From Stappia indica (lineage in GTDB: Bacteria > Pseudomonadota > Alphaproteobacteria > Rhizobiales > Stappiaceae), in contig NZ_JAIVMG010000009.1 of the NCBI RefSeq assembly GCF_020177335.1, positions 166,332 through 230,331 on the forward strand: DNA of 64,000 bases. Direction: 5' to 3'. The notes under the pieces are model-generated. The model was not told where the DNA came from and did not search any database. It saw nothing but the letters and a program-made list of their open reading frames with translations. Shown in pieces: positions 52,881-61,831 of this stretch. Both the position numbers and the translations under genes were made by a program. How positions within the stretch are numbered: position 1 is the stretch's first letter; every line of letters starts with the position of its first letter.

Positions 52881-53690
52881 TCAGCGGTAGACCTTGTTGA
52901 CGGTCAGATCCGGTGCGGCGCCGCCGACCCACTTCTCGTAGAGCTCCTGGTAGCGGCCGGTGCGGACCTGCTGATTGATGAACAGGTCGAGATAGTTCAG
53001 CAGGCCGTACTCGCTGCGCAGGGCGATCAGCGACACATAGTCAGGCAGATAGGGCGCGTCGCCGCCGATGGTCAGCCCCTCGTAGCGACCGCTGTCGACA
53101 ATGGACGAGGCAACGGTCGAGGTGACGACGGTGGCGTCGATCTGCCCCTGGGACAGGGCGAGGAACACATCGGCCTGCGACTGGTAGGGACGGAAGCTGC
53201 CGCCCTCGCCCCACGCCTTGATGTCCTTCTCCAGGGCAATCGCCTCATAGGTGCCGGCAACCGAGCCCACCGTGCGCCCTTTCAGCGATTCGTAGCTGTC
53301 GGCCCCCGTGCCTTCCTTGGTCAGCACCACATTGGTGAACGCGAAGTAGGGAATGGTGAAGCCGGCCGTCTTGGCCCGCTCCAGCGTGTCCGAGGTGGAC
53401 GCCACACCGACGTCCGCACGGCCCGAGACCAGCGCGGGAATACGATCGGGGAACGGCGTTTCGACGATCTCGGCCTCCACTCCGAGAACCTTCGCCAGAT
53501 CCCTGCAGTAATCGACATCGAAGCCGATCGGCTCGTTGTTCTCATCGCGCGATCCCATCGGCGGGAAATCGAGCACCACCGCGCAGCGCAGCGTGCCCGA
53601 GGCGATGATGTCGTCCAGCTTGTCGGCCTGCGCCGTACCGGCAACGAGGGTGGCAGCGATCAGGCCACCTGCAACGGTCTTGAAGTTCAT
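52881..53690 (-). CDS. Polar amino acid ABC substrate-binding protein
   Basis: A 269-residue family 3 solute-binding protein. The signal peptide is MNFKTVAGGLIAATLVAGTAQA; the segment GFDVDYCRDLAKVLGVEAEI is the family signature. First gene of the hydroxyproline operon. A 13-bp palindrome (53776-53788) about 90 bp upstream is a likely operator. Confidence 0.9.
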   Translation of the reverse strand: MNFKTVAGGLIAATLVAGTAQADKLDDIIASGTLRCAVVLDFPPMGSRDENNEPIGFDVDYCRDLAKVLGVEAEIVETPFPDRIPALVSGRADVGVASTSDTLERAKTAGFTIPYFAFTNVVLTKEGTGADSYESLKGRTVGSVAGTYEAIALEKDIKAWGEGGSFRPYQSQADVFLALSQGQIDATVVTSTVASSIVDSGRYEGLTIGGDAPYLPDYVSLIALRSEYGLLNYLDLFINQQVRTGRYQELYEKWVGGAAPDLTVNKVYR

Positions 53691-53775
53691 GTCTCTCTCC
53701 CAGGTTCCAAGGTTTCCGGCACACGGCAGCGCGGTGCGCCGGAAACCAGTTCAGGCAATCACAAACTCATTCAAA

Positions 53776-53788
53776 ATACAATTTGTAT
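53776..53788. promoter_or_regulatory. GntR-type operator candidate, ATACAATTTGTAT
   Basis: A perfect 6-1-6 palindrome, 86 bp upstream of the binding-protein start, in an AT-rich patch. Related sequences occur at 58591 (ATACATTATGTAT) and 60776 (ATATCATTTGTAT). Confidence 0.6.
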
Positions 53789-53824
53789 ACTTATCGCCGA
53801 CGCAAAAAATTCACATAGCCGGCG

Positions 53825-55138
53825 TCAGAACCCGACGATCCTCTCGGGCAGCCAGGTGGACAGCGCCGGAAAGCTCGCCACCAGGGCCAGGGTCACCACC
53901 TGCAACACGATAAAGGGCAACACGCCGCGACACATCTGTCCATAGGTCATTCCCGGCGGCGCGATCGATTTCAGATAGAAGATCGAGGAGGCCATCGGCG
54001 GCGTCAGATAGCCGGTCTGGATCACGATGATCACCAGGGTGGCGAACCACACCGGATCGACCCCGGCCGAGCGGATGAACGGAGTGAAAAGCGGCACGCA
54101 GATCAACACGTTGGCCGTCCAGTCCAGCACGAAGCCGAGGATGAACACCACCGCCAGGAAGAAGACGATCATGCCGGTGGTGCCGAGCCCCGCCCCATCG
54201 ATCACATCGCGGATGAGCCGCGCACCGCCATTGGCCGCGAACGCGCCCATGAACATGGTCCCGGCAGCAACGATCAACAGGATCATCGCCGAGATCCGCA
54301 CGGTGATCGCCAGCGACGAGCGCAGCATCTCCACCGAGAACCGTCCGTTGAGGATGCACAGCGCCAGCGCGCCCGCCGCCCCCACTGCCGCCGCCTCGGT
54401 CGGCGAGGCCACGCCGGCGAGGATCGACCCCAGCACGGCGACGATCAGGAGCACCACCGGCAGCATCACCGTCGCGGTCAGCCACAGCTTTTCGCCCAGA
54501 CCCACAGACGCCTCGGCCTCCTCGCCAGGCTCGGGCCGGGCCGGATACAGGAGCCCGTGAATGAAGATATAGGCAAGGAACAACCCCACCATCAGCAGGC
54601 CGGGCAGCATCATGCCGGCCAAGAGCTTGCCCACCGACATCTGCGCCAGCGAGGCATACATCACCGCGATCACCGAAGGCGGGATCATCGTTCCCAACGA
54701 TCCGCCGGCGCAGATGGTGCCAGCAATCAGCGGGTTGCCGTAGCGCGCCCTCTGCATCGCCGGGATCGCCATCATGCCGATCATCACCTCGACCGCGCCG
54801 ACCACACCGGCGGCGGCGGCGAAGATCGCCCCCATGGCGATGGTGGCCAGCGCCAGCCCGCCGGGCAGCCGCGACAGCCACAGGTTCATGACGCGAAACA
54901 GGCGCTCGGCGATGCCCGAGCGCTCCAGCAGCGCGCCCATCAGGATGAACATCGGGATCGCCGACAGGATGAAATTGGTCGAGGCGGAGTAGAAGGAGCC
55001 GTAGAGCTGGTTGAAGGCAACGGGACCAAAGGCGCCGAGCCCGGCCCCCACCGCCACGATCACCAGCGAAAACGCGATCGGCAATCCCAGCAGGATCAAC
55101 ACGAACAGCGCGGGAAACATCAATCCTGCGATCAGCAT
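53825..55138 (-). CDS. TRAP transporter large permease (DctM)
   Basis: A 437-residue DctM protein with about 12 membrane helices, including IAGTICAGGSLGTMIPPSVI and VFFLAVVFILGFVLDWTANV, both strongly conserved in the family. It forms the transport channel driven by a sodium or proton gradient. Start is 1 bp after the dctQ stop. The three TRAP genes form one operon in the middle of the hydroxyproline locus. Confidence 0.92.
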   Translation of the reverse strand: MLIAGLMFPALFVLILLGLPIAFSLVIVAVGAGLGAFGPVAFNQLYGSFYSASTNFILSAIPMFILMGALLERSGIAERLFRVMNLWLSRLPGGLALATIAMGAIFAAAAGVVGAVEVMIGMMAIPAMQRARYGNPLIAGTICAGGSLGTMIPPSVIAVMYASLAQMSVGKLLAGMMLPGLLMVGLFLAYIFIHGLLYPARPEPGEEAEASVGLGEKLWLTATVMLPVVLLIVAVLGSILAGVASPTEAAAVGAAGALALCILNGRFSVEMLRSSLAITVRISAMILLIVAAGTMFMGAFAANGGARLIRDVIDGAGLGTTGMIVFFLAVVFILGFVLDWTANVLICVPLFTPFIRSAGVDPVWFATLVIIVIQTGYLTPPMASSIFYLKSIAPPGMTYGQMCRGVLPFIVLQVVTLALVASFPALSTWLPERIVGF

Positions 55139-55139
55139 G

Positions 55140-55661
55140 TCAGGCCTCGATCTTGAAGCTGTCGTCGTTGCGCGGAGCCGCCAGGGCGCGCAAGCCCTCG
55201 GCCAGGATCTGCAGCGCCAGCGCCGCGAGCCCGATCGCCAGGGCGCTGTAGAAGGGCCACATCAACGGCGCCCAGGGACTGACATGCTCGACCTCGCCGG
55301 TCAGAAAGGCGCGCCAGGCGCGCTGGCCGGCAATCACCGCCAGCCAGGTGAAGATGGGACAGAGCACCGCGAGAAAGGCCAGGCCGTCGATCGCGCCGCG
55401 CACCCGCGCCGGCAGCAACGCGGACAGGAAGTCGATCCGCACATGGGCGTCCTCGCGCAGCGCCTGCGCCGCGCCCAGGACGAACAGAACACCCGTGCTC
55501 ATATAGGCGACATCGAACGCCCAGAGGGTTGGCGCGCCAAACACATAGCGCGCCACCACTTCGTAGAGCATGGAGGCGATCAGGATCAGCACCATCGCCT
55601 GCGCGATGGCATTCAACCCCGAGGAGATACGATCCGCGACGGTAAGGAGAATGCTTTTCAT
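55140..55661 (-). CDS. TRAP transporter small permease (DctQ)
   Basis: A 173-residue protein with four membrane helices and the DctQ landmarks RYVFGAPTLWAFDVAYMST and EDAHVRIDFLSALLP. It pairs with DctM. It lies 16 bp downstream of the binding-protein gene. Confidence 0.9.
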   Translation of the reverse strand: MKSILLTVADRISSGLNAIAQAMVLILIASMLYEVVARYVFGAPTLWAFDVAYMSTGVLFVLGAAQALREDAHVRIDFLSALLPARVRGAIDGLAFLAVLCPIFTWLAVIAGQRAWRAFLTGEVEHVSPWAPLMWPFYSALAIGLAALALQILAEGLRALAAPRNDDSFKIEA

Positions 55662-55677
55662 GATCGCCTCCAGCCTC

Positions 55678-56739
55678 TTACTTGGAGTTGCGGATCAGAT
55701 AGCCACTTTGCTCCGCCCAGCGATCCTCATAGGCAAGATACTCGTCGAGGATTTCGGCCATCCGCGGCTTGCCCTCGGCCTTCTGCGTTTCGGCGGTCTT
55801 CTGGATCCAGTCCCGGCCGGCATCGGTCAGTTGCTTCTGGAACGCCGGCTCAAGCTCGATCACCTCGGCCTTGCTGGCGCGCAAGGTCGCCATCGCCTTC
55901 ATGTCCTGGTCGTAGAAATGGGCCAGCGATTGCAGGGTGGTGAGCTCGGCCGCGGCCTCGATCTTGGCCCGGACCGCCTCATCCAGCGCGTCCCAGGTCT
56001 CCTGCTTGACGACCACTTCCCACAGGAAGGTCGGCTGGTGCACGCCCGGCACGACGATGTAAGGCGCGGCCTCGTGGAAGCCTTCCGGCAGGTTGCCCGA
56101 GGGCGGGCCCCACTCGATCGCGTCGACGCCCTTGCGCTCCAGCAGCGTGTAGATTTCTCCCGGCGGCACGACGGTCGGAACCGCGCCGAAGTAATCGCGC
56201 ATCACTTCCGCCCAGGGACCGGAGGTGCGGTATTTCAGCCCCTTGAGATCCTCAGCCTTGGTGATCGGCTTGTTGGCATGAGCCATGATCTCGGACGATC
56301 CGATGCCGACGACCAGCGACTTCAGCCCTTCCTCGGCGCGAAGTTCGGCCAGCTTCTCCTTGCCGCCCCCCTGGAAGATCCAGGTCGAATAGGCCTCTGG
56401 CCCCATGCCGCCGGGAAAGCCGGCGAAAATTGCGTTCACCGGATCCTGGTTGACCAGGTAGCTCGGCGTGGAATGGCCCGCCTCGACAATGCCGTCCTTG
56501 ACCCCGTCATAGACCTGCAGCGCCGGCACCAGAATACCCGCGCCGAACGGCTGGATCTCGACGGCCCCATCGGTCAGAAGATCCACATTGCTGGCAAACC
56601 GCTCAAGAAAATTCACGTAAAAGGGCGAGCCTTCCGGCACCGAGGTCGGCACCCGCCAGGTCACGTCCTGGGCCTGCGCACCCGTGGCGACAAGTGCCAC
56701 CGCGCCGGCCAGCGCCAGCCGCTTGAGACCAAGAAACAT
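55678..56739 (-). CDS. TRAP transporter substrate-binding protein (DctP)
   Basis: A 353-residue DctP-type binding protein with signal peptide MFLGLKRLALAGAVALVATGAQA. VTWRVPTSVPEGSPFYVNFL and the Arg-containing segment LKYRTSGPWAEVMRDYFGA, where the ligand carboxylate salt bridge lies, are visible. TRAP receptors next to proline-racemase genes have been found to bind hydroxyproline betaine or proline derivatives, so a hydroxyproline-related cargo is likely. GGAGGAG lies 6 bases before the ATG. Operator-like elements lie at 56807-56842. Confidence 0.9.
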   Translation of the reverse strand: MFLGLKRLALAGAVALVATGAQAQDVTWRVPTSVPEGSPFYVNFLERFASNVDLLTDGAVEIQPFGAGILVPALQVYDGVKDGIVEAGHSTPSYLVNQDPVNAIFAGFPGGMGPEAYSTWIFQGGGKEKLAELRAEEGLKSLVVGIGSSEIMAHANKPITKAEDLKGLKYRTSGPWAEVMRDYFGAVPTVVPPGEIYTLLERKGVDAIEWGPPSGNLPEGFHEAAPYIVVPGVHQPTFLWEVVVKQETWDALDEAVRAKIEAAAELTTLQSLAHFYDQDMKAMATLRASKAEVIELEPAFQKQLTDAGRDWIQKTAETQKAEGKPRMAEILDEYLAYEDRWAEQSGYLIRNSK

Positions 56740-56824
56740 ATCAACTCCTCCTCTGATGTTCCTGAAGGCACCGCCTGAGCGTCGCCCATTTTTGCGCTCA
56801 AGATTTATACAAACTCTATTCTCT

Positions 56825-56842
56825 GTGTCGACAAAAAAAATA
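56825..56842. promoter_or_regulatory. GTGTCGACAA box and shared 17-bp element, TRAP promoter
   Basis: TGTCGACAAAAAAAATA at 56826-56842 recurs exactly, in inverted orientation, at 60786-60802 in front of the DapA-like gene. It contains the GTCGAC palindrome. A half-matching ATACAAACTCTAT (56807-56819) sits beside it. Confidence 0.65.
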
Positions 56843-56911
56843 TTCAAATCTCGACAACACTTCACACACCCTCCCCTTGCCCTGCGGCAGGCGCCTCAGC
56901 ATCGCCAAACG

Positions 56912-56943
56912 AAAACGCGGCGCGCAGGATCCTGCGCGCCGCG
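56912..56943 (-). terminator. Terminator after the semialdehyde dehydrogenase gene
   Basis: A perfect CGCGGCGCGCAGGA / TCCTGCGCGCCGCG inverted repeat followed on the minus strand by TTTTCG, directly behind the dehydrogenase stop. Confidence 0.85.
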
Positions 56944-56974
56944 ATCAGACCGGGGCAAACCGCGATCGCCGATG

Positions 56975-58492
56975 TCAGCCGCGCGCGTCCTCGGGAAGCA
57001 GCACTGCGGGCATGTTCTGGTAGCAGACCGGGCGAAGGAACCGCCGGATCGACAAGGTGCCGACACTGGTCGCGCCAAAATTCGTGCTGGCCGGATAGGG
57101 GCCGCCATGCACCATCGCATCGGCAACCTCGACCCCGGTGGGAAAGCCGTTGACCAGCAGCCGGCCGGCCTTGCGTTCCAGAACCGGCAGCAGCACCTTC
57201 GTCGCTTCGGTATCCTCGTCATCCATGTGCAGCGTCACCGTGAGCTGCCCCTCCAGCCCCCGGGCGATGTCCATGACCTCTTCCGCCGATTTTACCCGCA
57301 CGACCAGCCCCAGCGGCCCGAAGACCTCCTGATGCAGGAGCGGATTTTCGCCGAACTCGGCAGCCGAGGTCTCGAAAAGGGCCGGCGCGGCGGCACGGCC
57401 TTCTGCACTGGCAACGGTCACCGGACGCACCGCGCCGCTTTGCGCGATCCGCTCGCGCCCGTCGCAGAACGCGCCGGCGATCCCGTCGGTCAGCATCACC
57501 TGAGCCTCGACCTGCGCCAGAGCCTCGGCAGCGGCAGCAACGAACGCATCAGCCTCCTTGCCGTCGATGACAACGGCAATGCCCGGATTGGTGCAGAATT
57601 GCCCCGCGCCCATGGTCAGGGACCCGGCCCAGCCACGACCGATCTCCGCCCCCCGTGCCCCTGCCGCCTGCGGCATCAGGAACATCGGGTTGACCGAGCC
57701 CAGCTCGCCGAAGAAGGGGATCGGCTCCGGCCGGGCGGCGCACAGATCGAACAGCGCCCGGCCGCCGGCCAGACTTCCGGTAAAGCCCACAGCCTTGATC
57801 AGCGGATGCTGCACCAGCGCCTGTCCGACGCTGCGATCGCCGCCCTGAATGAGCGAAAAGACACCGGCCGGCATGCCGCATTTCACGGCCGCCGCCTTGA
57901 TTGCCTCAGCAACGATCTCGCCCGTGCCGGGATGGGCCGAATGCCCCTTGACCACCACCGGGCAGCCCGCTGCCAGCGCCGCCGCCGTATCGCCGCCGGC
58001 GGTGGAAAAGGCCAGCGGAAAGTTCGACGCGCCGAAGACAGCAACCGGCCCGATCGGCCGCTGCACCATCACCAGATCGGGGCGCGGCAGCGGCTGACGG
58101 TCCGGCAGCGCCACGTCATGCCGCCGGTCGAGATACTCGCCCTTGCGGATATGCGCGGCGAACAGGCGAAGCTGACCGGCGGTGCGGCCACGCTCTCCTT
58201 CCAGGCGCGCGGCAGGGAGACCGCTTTCCTGGGTGCCGATCTCGGTGATCTGGGCACCGCGAGCCTCAATCTCATCGGCAATGGTTTCGAGAAAGGCGGC
58301 GCGGTCTTCCCGCGAAGAGTTCGCATAGGTCTCGAAGGCTGCCTCGGCCGCCCGCACCGCGCGATCCACAAGCTCCACCGTGCCGACGCTGAAGCGGTGC
58401 GCGGGGCCACTGGCCGGAGCGGATTCGAAGGTCTCGCCGCTGGCGATCCATTCGCCCGCGATCAGGTGGTTTCCATGGGGAGTGAAGGGCAT
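56975..58492 (-). CDS. 2-oxoglutarate (alpha-ketoglutaric) semialdehyde dehydrogenase
   Basis: A 505-residue NADP-type aldehyde dehydrogenase. GPVAVFGASNFPLAFS starts the nucleotide-binding part, VGFTGSLAGGRALFD holds the glycine motif, Glu in FFGELGSVNPMF and Cys in AGQFCTNPG are the catalytic pair. The GASNFP and GELGSVNP phrases mark the hydroxyproline/aldarate-induced KGSADH group. It oxidises 2-oxoglutarate semialdehyde, the deaminase product, to 2-oxoglutarate. The start has AAGGAGGGG upstream. It is divergent from the reductase gene across a perfect 19-bp palindrome. Confidence 0.88.
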   Translation of the reverse strand: MPFTPHGNHLIAGEWIASGETFESAPASGPAHRFSVGTVELVDRAVRAAEAAFETYANSSREDRAAFLETIADEIEARGAQITEIGTQESGLPAARLEGERGRTAGQLRLFAAHIRKGEYLDRRHDVALPDRQPLPRPDLVMVQRPIGPVAVFGASNFPLAFSTAGGDTAAALAAGCPVVVKGHSAHPGTGEIVAEAIKAAAVKCGMPAGVFSLIQGGDRSVGQALVQHPLIKAVGFTGSLAGGRALFDLCAARPEPIPFFGELGSVNPMFLMPQAAGARGAEIGRGWAGSLTMGAGQFCTNPGIAVVIDGKEADAFVAAAAEALAQVEAQVMLTDGIAGAFCDGRERIAQSGAVRPVTVASAEGRAAAPALFETSAAEFGENPLLHQEVFGPLGLVVRVKSAEEVMDIARGLEGQLTVTLHMDDEDTEATKVLLPVLERKAGRLLVNGFPTGVEVADAMVHGGPYPASTNFGATSVGTLSIRRFLRPVCYQNMPAVLLPEDARG

Positions 58493-58587
58493 GTATCCCC
58501 TCCTTCTTGCTGTGGGTTCCAGGCCATTGGCGGCGCAGTCGCACGGCACGGGACGTTGCCATTCCGCCGCTTGCATCCATCGTTAAC

Positions 58588-58606
58588 TGCATACATTATG
58601 TATGCA
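58588..58606. promoter_or_regulatory. Perfect palindromic operator TGCATACATTATGTATGCA
   Basis: A 9-1-9 perfect inverted repeat in the centre of the divergent promoter of the dehydrogenase (start 58492) and reductase (start 58643) genes. Length and composition suit a GntR/FCD dimer. Confidence 0.75.
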
Positions 58607-58642
58607 AGAATGCAACCCATTTGCACACCGAAAGGACGTTTC

Positions 58643-59671
58643 ATGAGCGAGACCACGCTAACCCTCGATGAGCTCGAGCGGCTCGTCGGGGAAATCCTGC
58701 GCAAGGCGGGCCTCGCCCCCCTGCATGCCGATGCACTGACGCGGGTGATCGTCGCCGGCGAGCGCGATGCCTGCAAATCCCATGGCATCTACCGGATCGA
58801 GGGGTGCCTGCGCACGCTCAAGGCCGGCAAGGTCGTCGCCGATGCACAGCCGAAGCTGACGCGCGACGACAGCGCGATCCTGCGTGTCGACGCAAAGGGT
58901 GGCTTTTCCTGCGCCGCGTTCGAGCTGGCCGCTCCGGTGCTGGCGGAAAAGGCCCGCGCGCTGGGTCTGGCCGCGCTTGTCATCAATGACTGCACCCATT
59001 TTTCCGCCCTCTGGCCCGAGATCGAGGTCCTGACGGACCAGGGGCTTGCGGCCATGGCCATGTGCCCGAGCTACGCAAGCGTCGCCCCGGCGGGCGGCAG
59101 CGCGCCCCTGCTGGGCACCAATCCCTTCGCCTTTGGCTGGCCACGCCGCAACGCCGAGCCCTATGTGTTCGACTTCGCCACCAGCGTCGCAGCACGCGGC
59201 GAGATCGAGTTGCACCGCCGCGCCGGCACCAGACTGCCCGAAGGCTGGGCCATCGACGGCAGCGGCGCGCCGACCACCGACCCGGAGGCCGCTCTCGCCG
59301 GCGCGATGCTGCCCTTCGGCGGGCACAAGGGATCGGCAATCTCGATGATGATTGAACTGCTGGCCGGGGTGATGATCGGCGACCTGACCAGTCCCGAAGC
59401 GCTTGAGGCGCTGGGCACCACCACGCTGGTGCCGGCTCATGGCGAGCTGATCCTCGCCTTCGACCCTGCCCGTTTTTCGCAAGGACGCGCGGGCGATCCG
59501 ATGGCCCGCGCCGAAACGCTGTTCGAGGCATTGCTTGGCCAGGGCGCGCGCCTTCCCTCCCAGCGCCGTTTCTCCGCTCGCGCCCGGGCACGCAGCGAGG
59601 GCATCCGGCTCAGCGCCGAGGAAATGGCGCTGCTTCACCGGCTGCGCGACCTGAGACTGGAGGCGGTCTGA
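58643..59671 (+). CDS. Ldh2-family pyrroline-2-carboxylate reductase
   Basis: A 342-residue malate/L-lactate dehydrogenase-fold (Ldh2) enzyme. ACKSHGIYRIEGCL with the catalytic His near residue 47, INDCTHFSALWPEIEVL, GTNPFAFGWP and MLPFGGHKGSAISMMIELLA are conserved. Members of this group next to hydroxyproline genes reduce pyrroline-2-carboxylate to L-proline, the second step of trans/cis-3-hydroxyproline breakdown. Ureidoglycolate or lactate dehydrogenase would be alternatives without the context. The ATG follows AAAGGA by about 7 bases. Confidence 0.87.
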   Translation: MSETTLTLDELERLVGEILRKAGLAPLHADALTRVIVAGERDACKSHGIYRIEGCLRTLKAGKVVADAQPKLTRDDSAILRVDAKGGFSCAAFELAAPVLAEKARALGLAALVINDCTHFSALWPEIEVLTDQGLAAMAMCPSYASVAPAGGSAPLLGTNPFAFGWPRRNAEPYVFDFATSVAARGEIELHRRAGTRLPEGWAIDGSGAPTTDPEAALAGAMLPFGGHKGSAISMMIELLAGVMIGDLTSPEALEALGTTTLVPAHGELILAFDPARFSQGRAGDPMARAETLFEALLGQGARLPSQRRFSARARARSEGIRLSAEEMALLHRLRDLRLEAV

Positions 59672-59690
59672 ACCGCCCCTTTCGAAAAGA

Positions 59691-59722
59691 AAAAAGCCCT
59701 CCCGGAGAACCGGGAGGGCTCT
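59691..59722 (-). terminator. Terminator after the DapA-like gene
   Basis: AGCCCTCCCGG / CCGGGAGGGCT stem followed on the minus strand by TTTTTC. It lies between the convergent reductase and DapA-like genes. Confidence 0.85.
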
Positions 59723-59732
59723 ACCTGAAACC

Positions 59733-60695
59733 TCAGGCGGCGTATTTCGCCACCGCGCCGGGCAACTTGCTCCAGTCCGCATACCAGGTGCGGAACAGAC
59801 GATACTGCGCCTCCACATAGCCGCGCTGGCTGTCGGACAGCGCGTCGGTCTCATTGAAATGCAGGCGGTATTCCTCGTCGCCGTTCAGAACCATCATGTA
59901 CTTGTAGTAAAGCACAAGGTCGGCGCCCTCGTCGAAGGACGACAGCACATGCAGCGCCGCATCGAGCTCAGCAGCGCGCTGACGTGCATCGGCATCGCCT
60001 GCGGCCGCCGCCTTGCTCAAGGCAACAAGGTGCAGCACCTCCTTCGGGATCACGTTGCCAATGCCGGTGATGGCACCGGTGGCGCCGCAGTTGACGAACC
60101 CGTGATAGACCGTGGTGTCCACCCCGATCATCAGCTTGATCGCTTCATCGCCGCTGGTGATGGTTTCCGCCGCATAGCGCAGATCGTCGGCCCCGCCGAA
60201 CTCCTTGAAGCCCACCAGATTGGGGTGTTCCGCACGCAAGGAGAAGAACAGGTCGGCCCGGGTGGCAAAGCCATAGTAGGGGCTGTTGTAGATCACCGCC
60301 GGCAGATCGGGCGCCGCTGCAAGGATTGCCTTGAAATGATTGCGCTGGGCGGCGACCGAGGTGCCGCGCGACAGAACCCGCGGGATCACCATCAGGCCAT
60401 GCGCACCAACCTCGGCCGCATGGGCGGCATGGGCCACCGCCTTGGCCGTGTTCACCGCGCCGGTTCCGACAATCACCGGAACACCGGCCTGCACCAGCCG
60501 TGCGACGCCTTCCATGCGCTGCTCGTCGGTCAACAGTGGCCAGTCGCCCATCGACCCGCAGTAGACGACCGCGCTCATGCCGGCCGCGATCAACTCCTTG
60601 CCCTTGCGCACCAGCGCATCGAAATCCGGGCTCCGGTCGGCCTTGCAGGGGGTCATCAGGGCAGGAATACAGCCCGTGAAAATATCATTGCTCAT
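59733..60695 (-). CDS. DapA-family pyrroline-4-hydroxy-2-carboxylate deaminase
   Basis: A 320-residue dihydrodipicolinate synthase family TIM barrel. The Schiff-base Lys is in LVGFKEFGGADD (near residue 162) and the Tyr in AVIYNSPYYGFATR (near 137). In this setting the expected reaction is deamination of pyrroline-4-hydroxy-2-carboxylate to 2-oxoglutarate semialdehyde, the step between the oxidase and the dehydrogenase. Length and the SMGDWPLLT replacement of the usual GTTGE motif separate it from true DapA. Operator-like elements lie 80-110 bp upstream. Confidence 0.88.
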   Translation of the reverse strand: MSNDIFTGCIPALMTPCKADRSPDFDALVRKGKELIAAGMSAVVYCGSMGDWPLLTDEQRMEGVARLVQAGVPVIVGTGAVNTAKAVAHAAHAAEVGAHGLMVIPRVLSRGTSVAAQRNHFKAILAAAPDLPAVIYNSPYYGFATRADLFFSLRAEHPNLVGFKEFGGADDLRYAAETITSGDEAIKLMIGVDTTVYHGFVNCGATGAITGIGNVIPKEVLHLVALSKAAAAGDADARQRAAELDAALHVLSSFDEGADLVLYYKYMMVLNGDEEYRLHFNETDALSDSQRGYVEAQYRLFRTWYADWSKLPGAVAKYAA

Positions 60696-60775
60696 GCTGG
60701 TCTCCTTGGCATGCGTAATTTCGTGCGGCGCGCACCGTTCGTCCGCACCTTCATTCCGAACGGGTCACCAATAAA

Positions 60776-60803
60776 ATATCATTTGTATTTTTTTTGTCGA
60801 CAT
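60776..60803. promoter_or_regulatory. Operator cluster upstream of the DapA-like gene
   Basis: ATATCATTTGTAT (11 of 13 match to the 53776 palindrome) directly precedes the 17-bp element TGTCGACAAAAAAAATA read on the minus strand (60786-60802). Confidence 0.6.
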
Positions 60804-60886
60804 AAATTCCGTGCAGCCATGTTCCCGCCCCGTCCGGCACCCAAACAGGCGCCCGGACCGGGAGGATGCGTCAGGCCGGAGCCCTG

Positions 60887-61591
60887 TTAGAGCGCGATTT
60901 TCTGCCGGTTGTCGCGGGCGATCATGTTGCGGATCTGCGAGACAATCTGATCGGCATGTTCGCTGGCGAGCTTGTCCGCCTTCTCGACATCGCGCTCGGC
61001 GATCGCGGTGATCATGTCTTCATGCTCGATGACATATTGCTGCGGCAGCCGGTCGTTGAACGCCGAATAATAGAGGCGCAGCAGCCGGCGCCCCTCATCG
61101 AGAAGACGCAGGAACAGACCCTCGTAATAAGGATTGCGCGCCGCGGCGGCGATGGCTGCATGGAACTCGCGGTTGGTGGCGATCATCGCCAGCGCGTCCT
61201 GATCCTCGACCGCCTTGGCGAATTCCGCCTGGCGCGCCCGGATCACCACAAGATCGCCCGGCTGGTGATGCAGCGCCGCCAGCCGGGTGGTGACGCGGTA
61301 CATCAAGGTGATCGCATCGAAAAACGTGTGCAAGTTCAGAAAGTCGATATTCGCCACCACGGTGGAGCGATTGGGCAAGGTGGTGACCAGCCCCTCTGCC
61401 GCCAGCCGCACAAGGGCCTCGCGAATGGGTGTGCGCGACATCGACAGCCGCTCGGCCAGCTGGATCTCGTCGATCGGGCTTCCCGGCGCCAGCGCCAGAT
61501 CCAGGATCTCGTCACGCAGCACATTATAGACGAACTGCACGCCGGAGCCGCGCTTGCGCTCCTTGGGTTTGCGCGTGGCGATGTCGGACAT
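60887..61591 (-). CDS. GntR-family (FCD) regulator of the hydroxyproline locus
   Basis: A 234-residue GntR protein of the FadR/VanR (FCD) branch. The winged HTH is APGSPIDEIQLAERLSMSRT plus PIREALVRLAAEGLVTTLP (about residues 35-75). The C-terminal helical domain carries the FCD metal/ligand residues: NREFHAAIAAAARN and IEHEDMITAIAERD. It closes the hydroxyproline locus and palindromes suited to GntR dimers lie in four of the locus's promoters. The ATG at 61591 has AAGGA 6 bases upstream. Confidence 0.88.
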   Translation of the reverse strand: MSDIATRKPKERKRGSGVQFVYNVLRDEILDLALAPGSPIDEIQLAERLSMSRTPIREALVRLAAEGLVTTLPNRSTVVANIDFLNLHTFFDAITLMYRVTTRLAALHHQPGDLVVIRARQAEFAKAVEDQDALAMIATNREFHAAIAAAARNPYYEGLFLRLLDEGRRLLRLYYSAFNDRLPQQYVIEHEDMITAIAERDVEKADKLASEHADQIVSQIRNMIARDNRQKIAL

Positions 61592-61831
61592 ATCCGTTCC
61601 TTTTGCACACAAGAAAAATACTGTTTGGTCGTCCAGCGTTCAATCGTCAAGGGATTCAATCGTCGCGCGCGCCCGACAGTGGCAATGCACCGCGCGCATC
61701 CTCAGCCTGCTTGGCCTGAAGCATCGCCGCGCCGCCCCGGGACCAATCAACCGGTGGAAAGCAGCTTGTTGCATTTCCACCAGACGTCGAAGGGCAATAG
61801 GATGCGCCGCTCACTTACACTGGAGACGACA

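Noticed and set aside
56684..58642. An N-terminal extension that would make the reductase a 995-residue protein
   Set aside because: The extension is antisense to the TRAP and aldehyde dehydrogenase genes; homology and a ribosome site begin at 58643.
60866..61831. An N-terminal extension of the ankyrin protein to 437 residues
   Set aside because: It is antisense to the GntR gene; a signal peptide and ribosome site fix the start at 61832.
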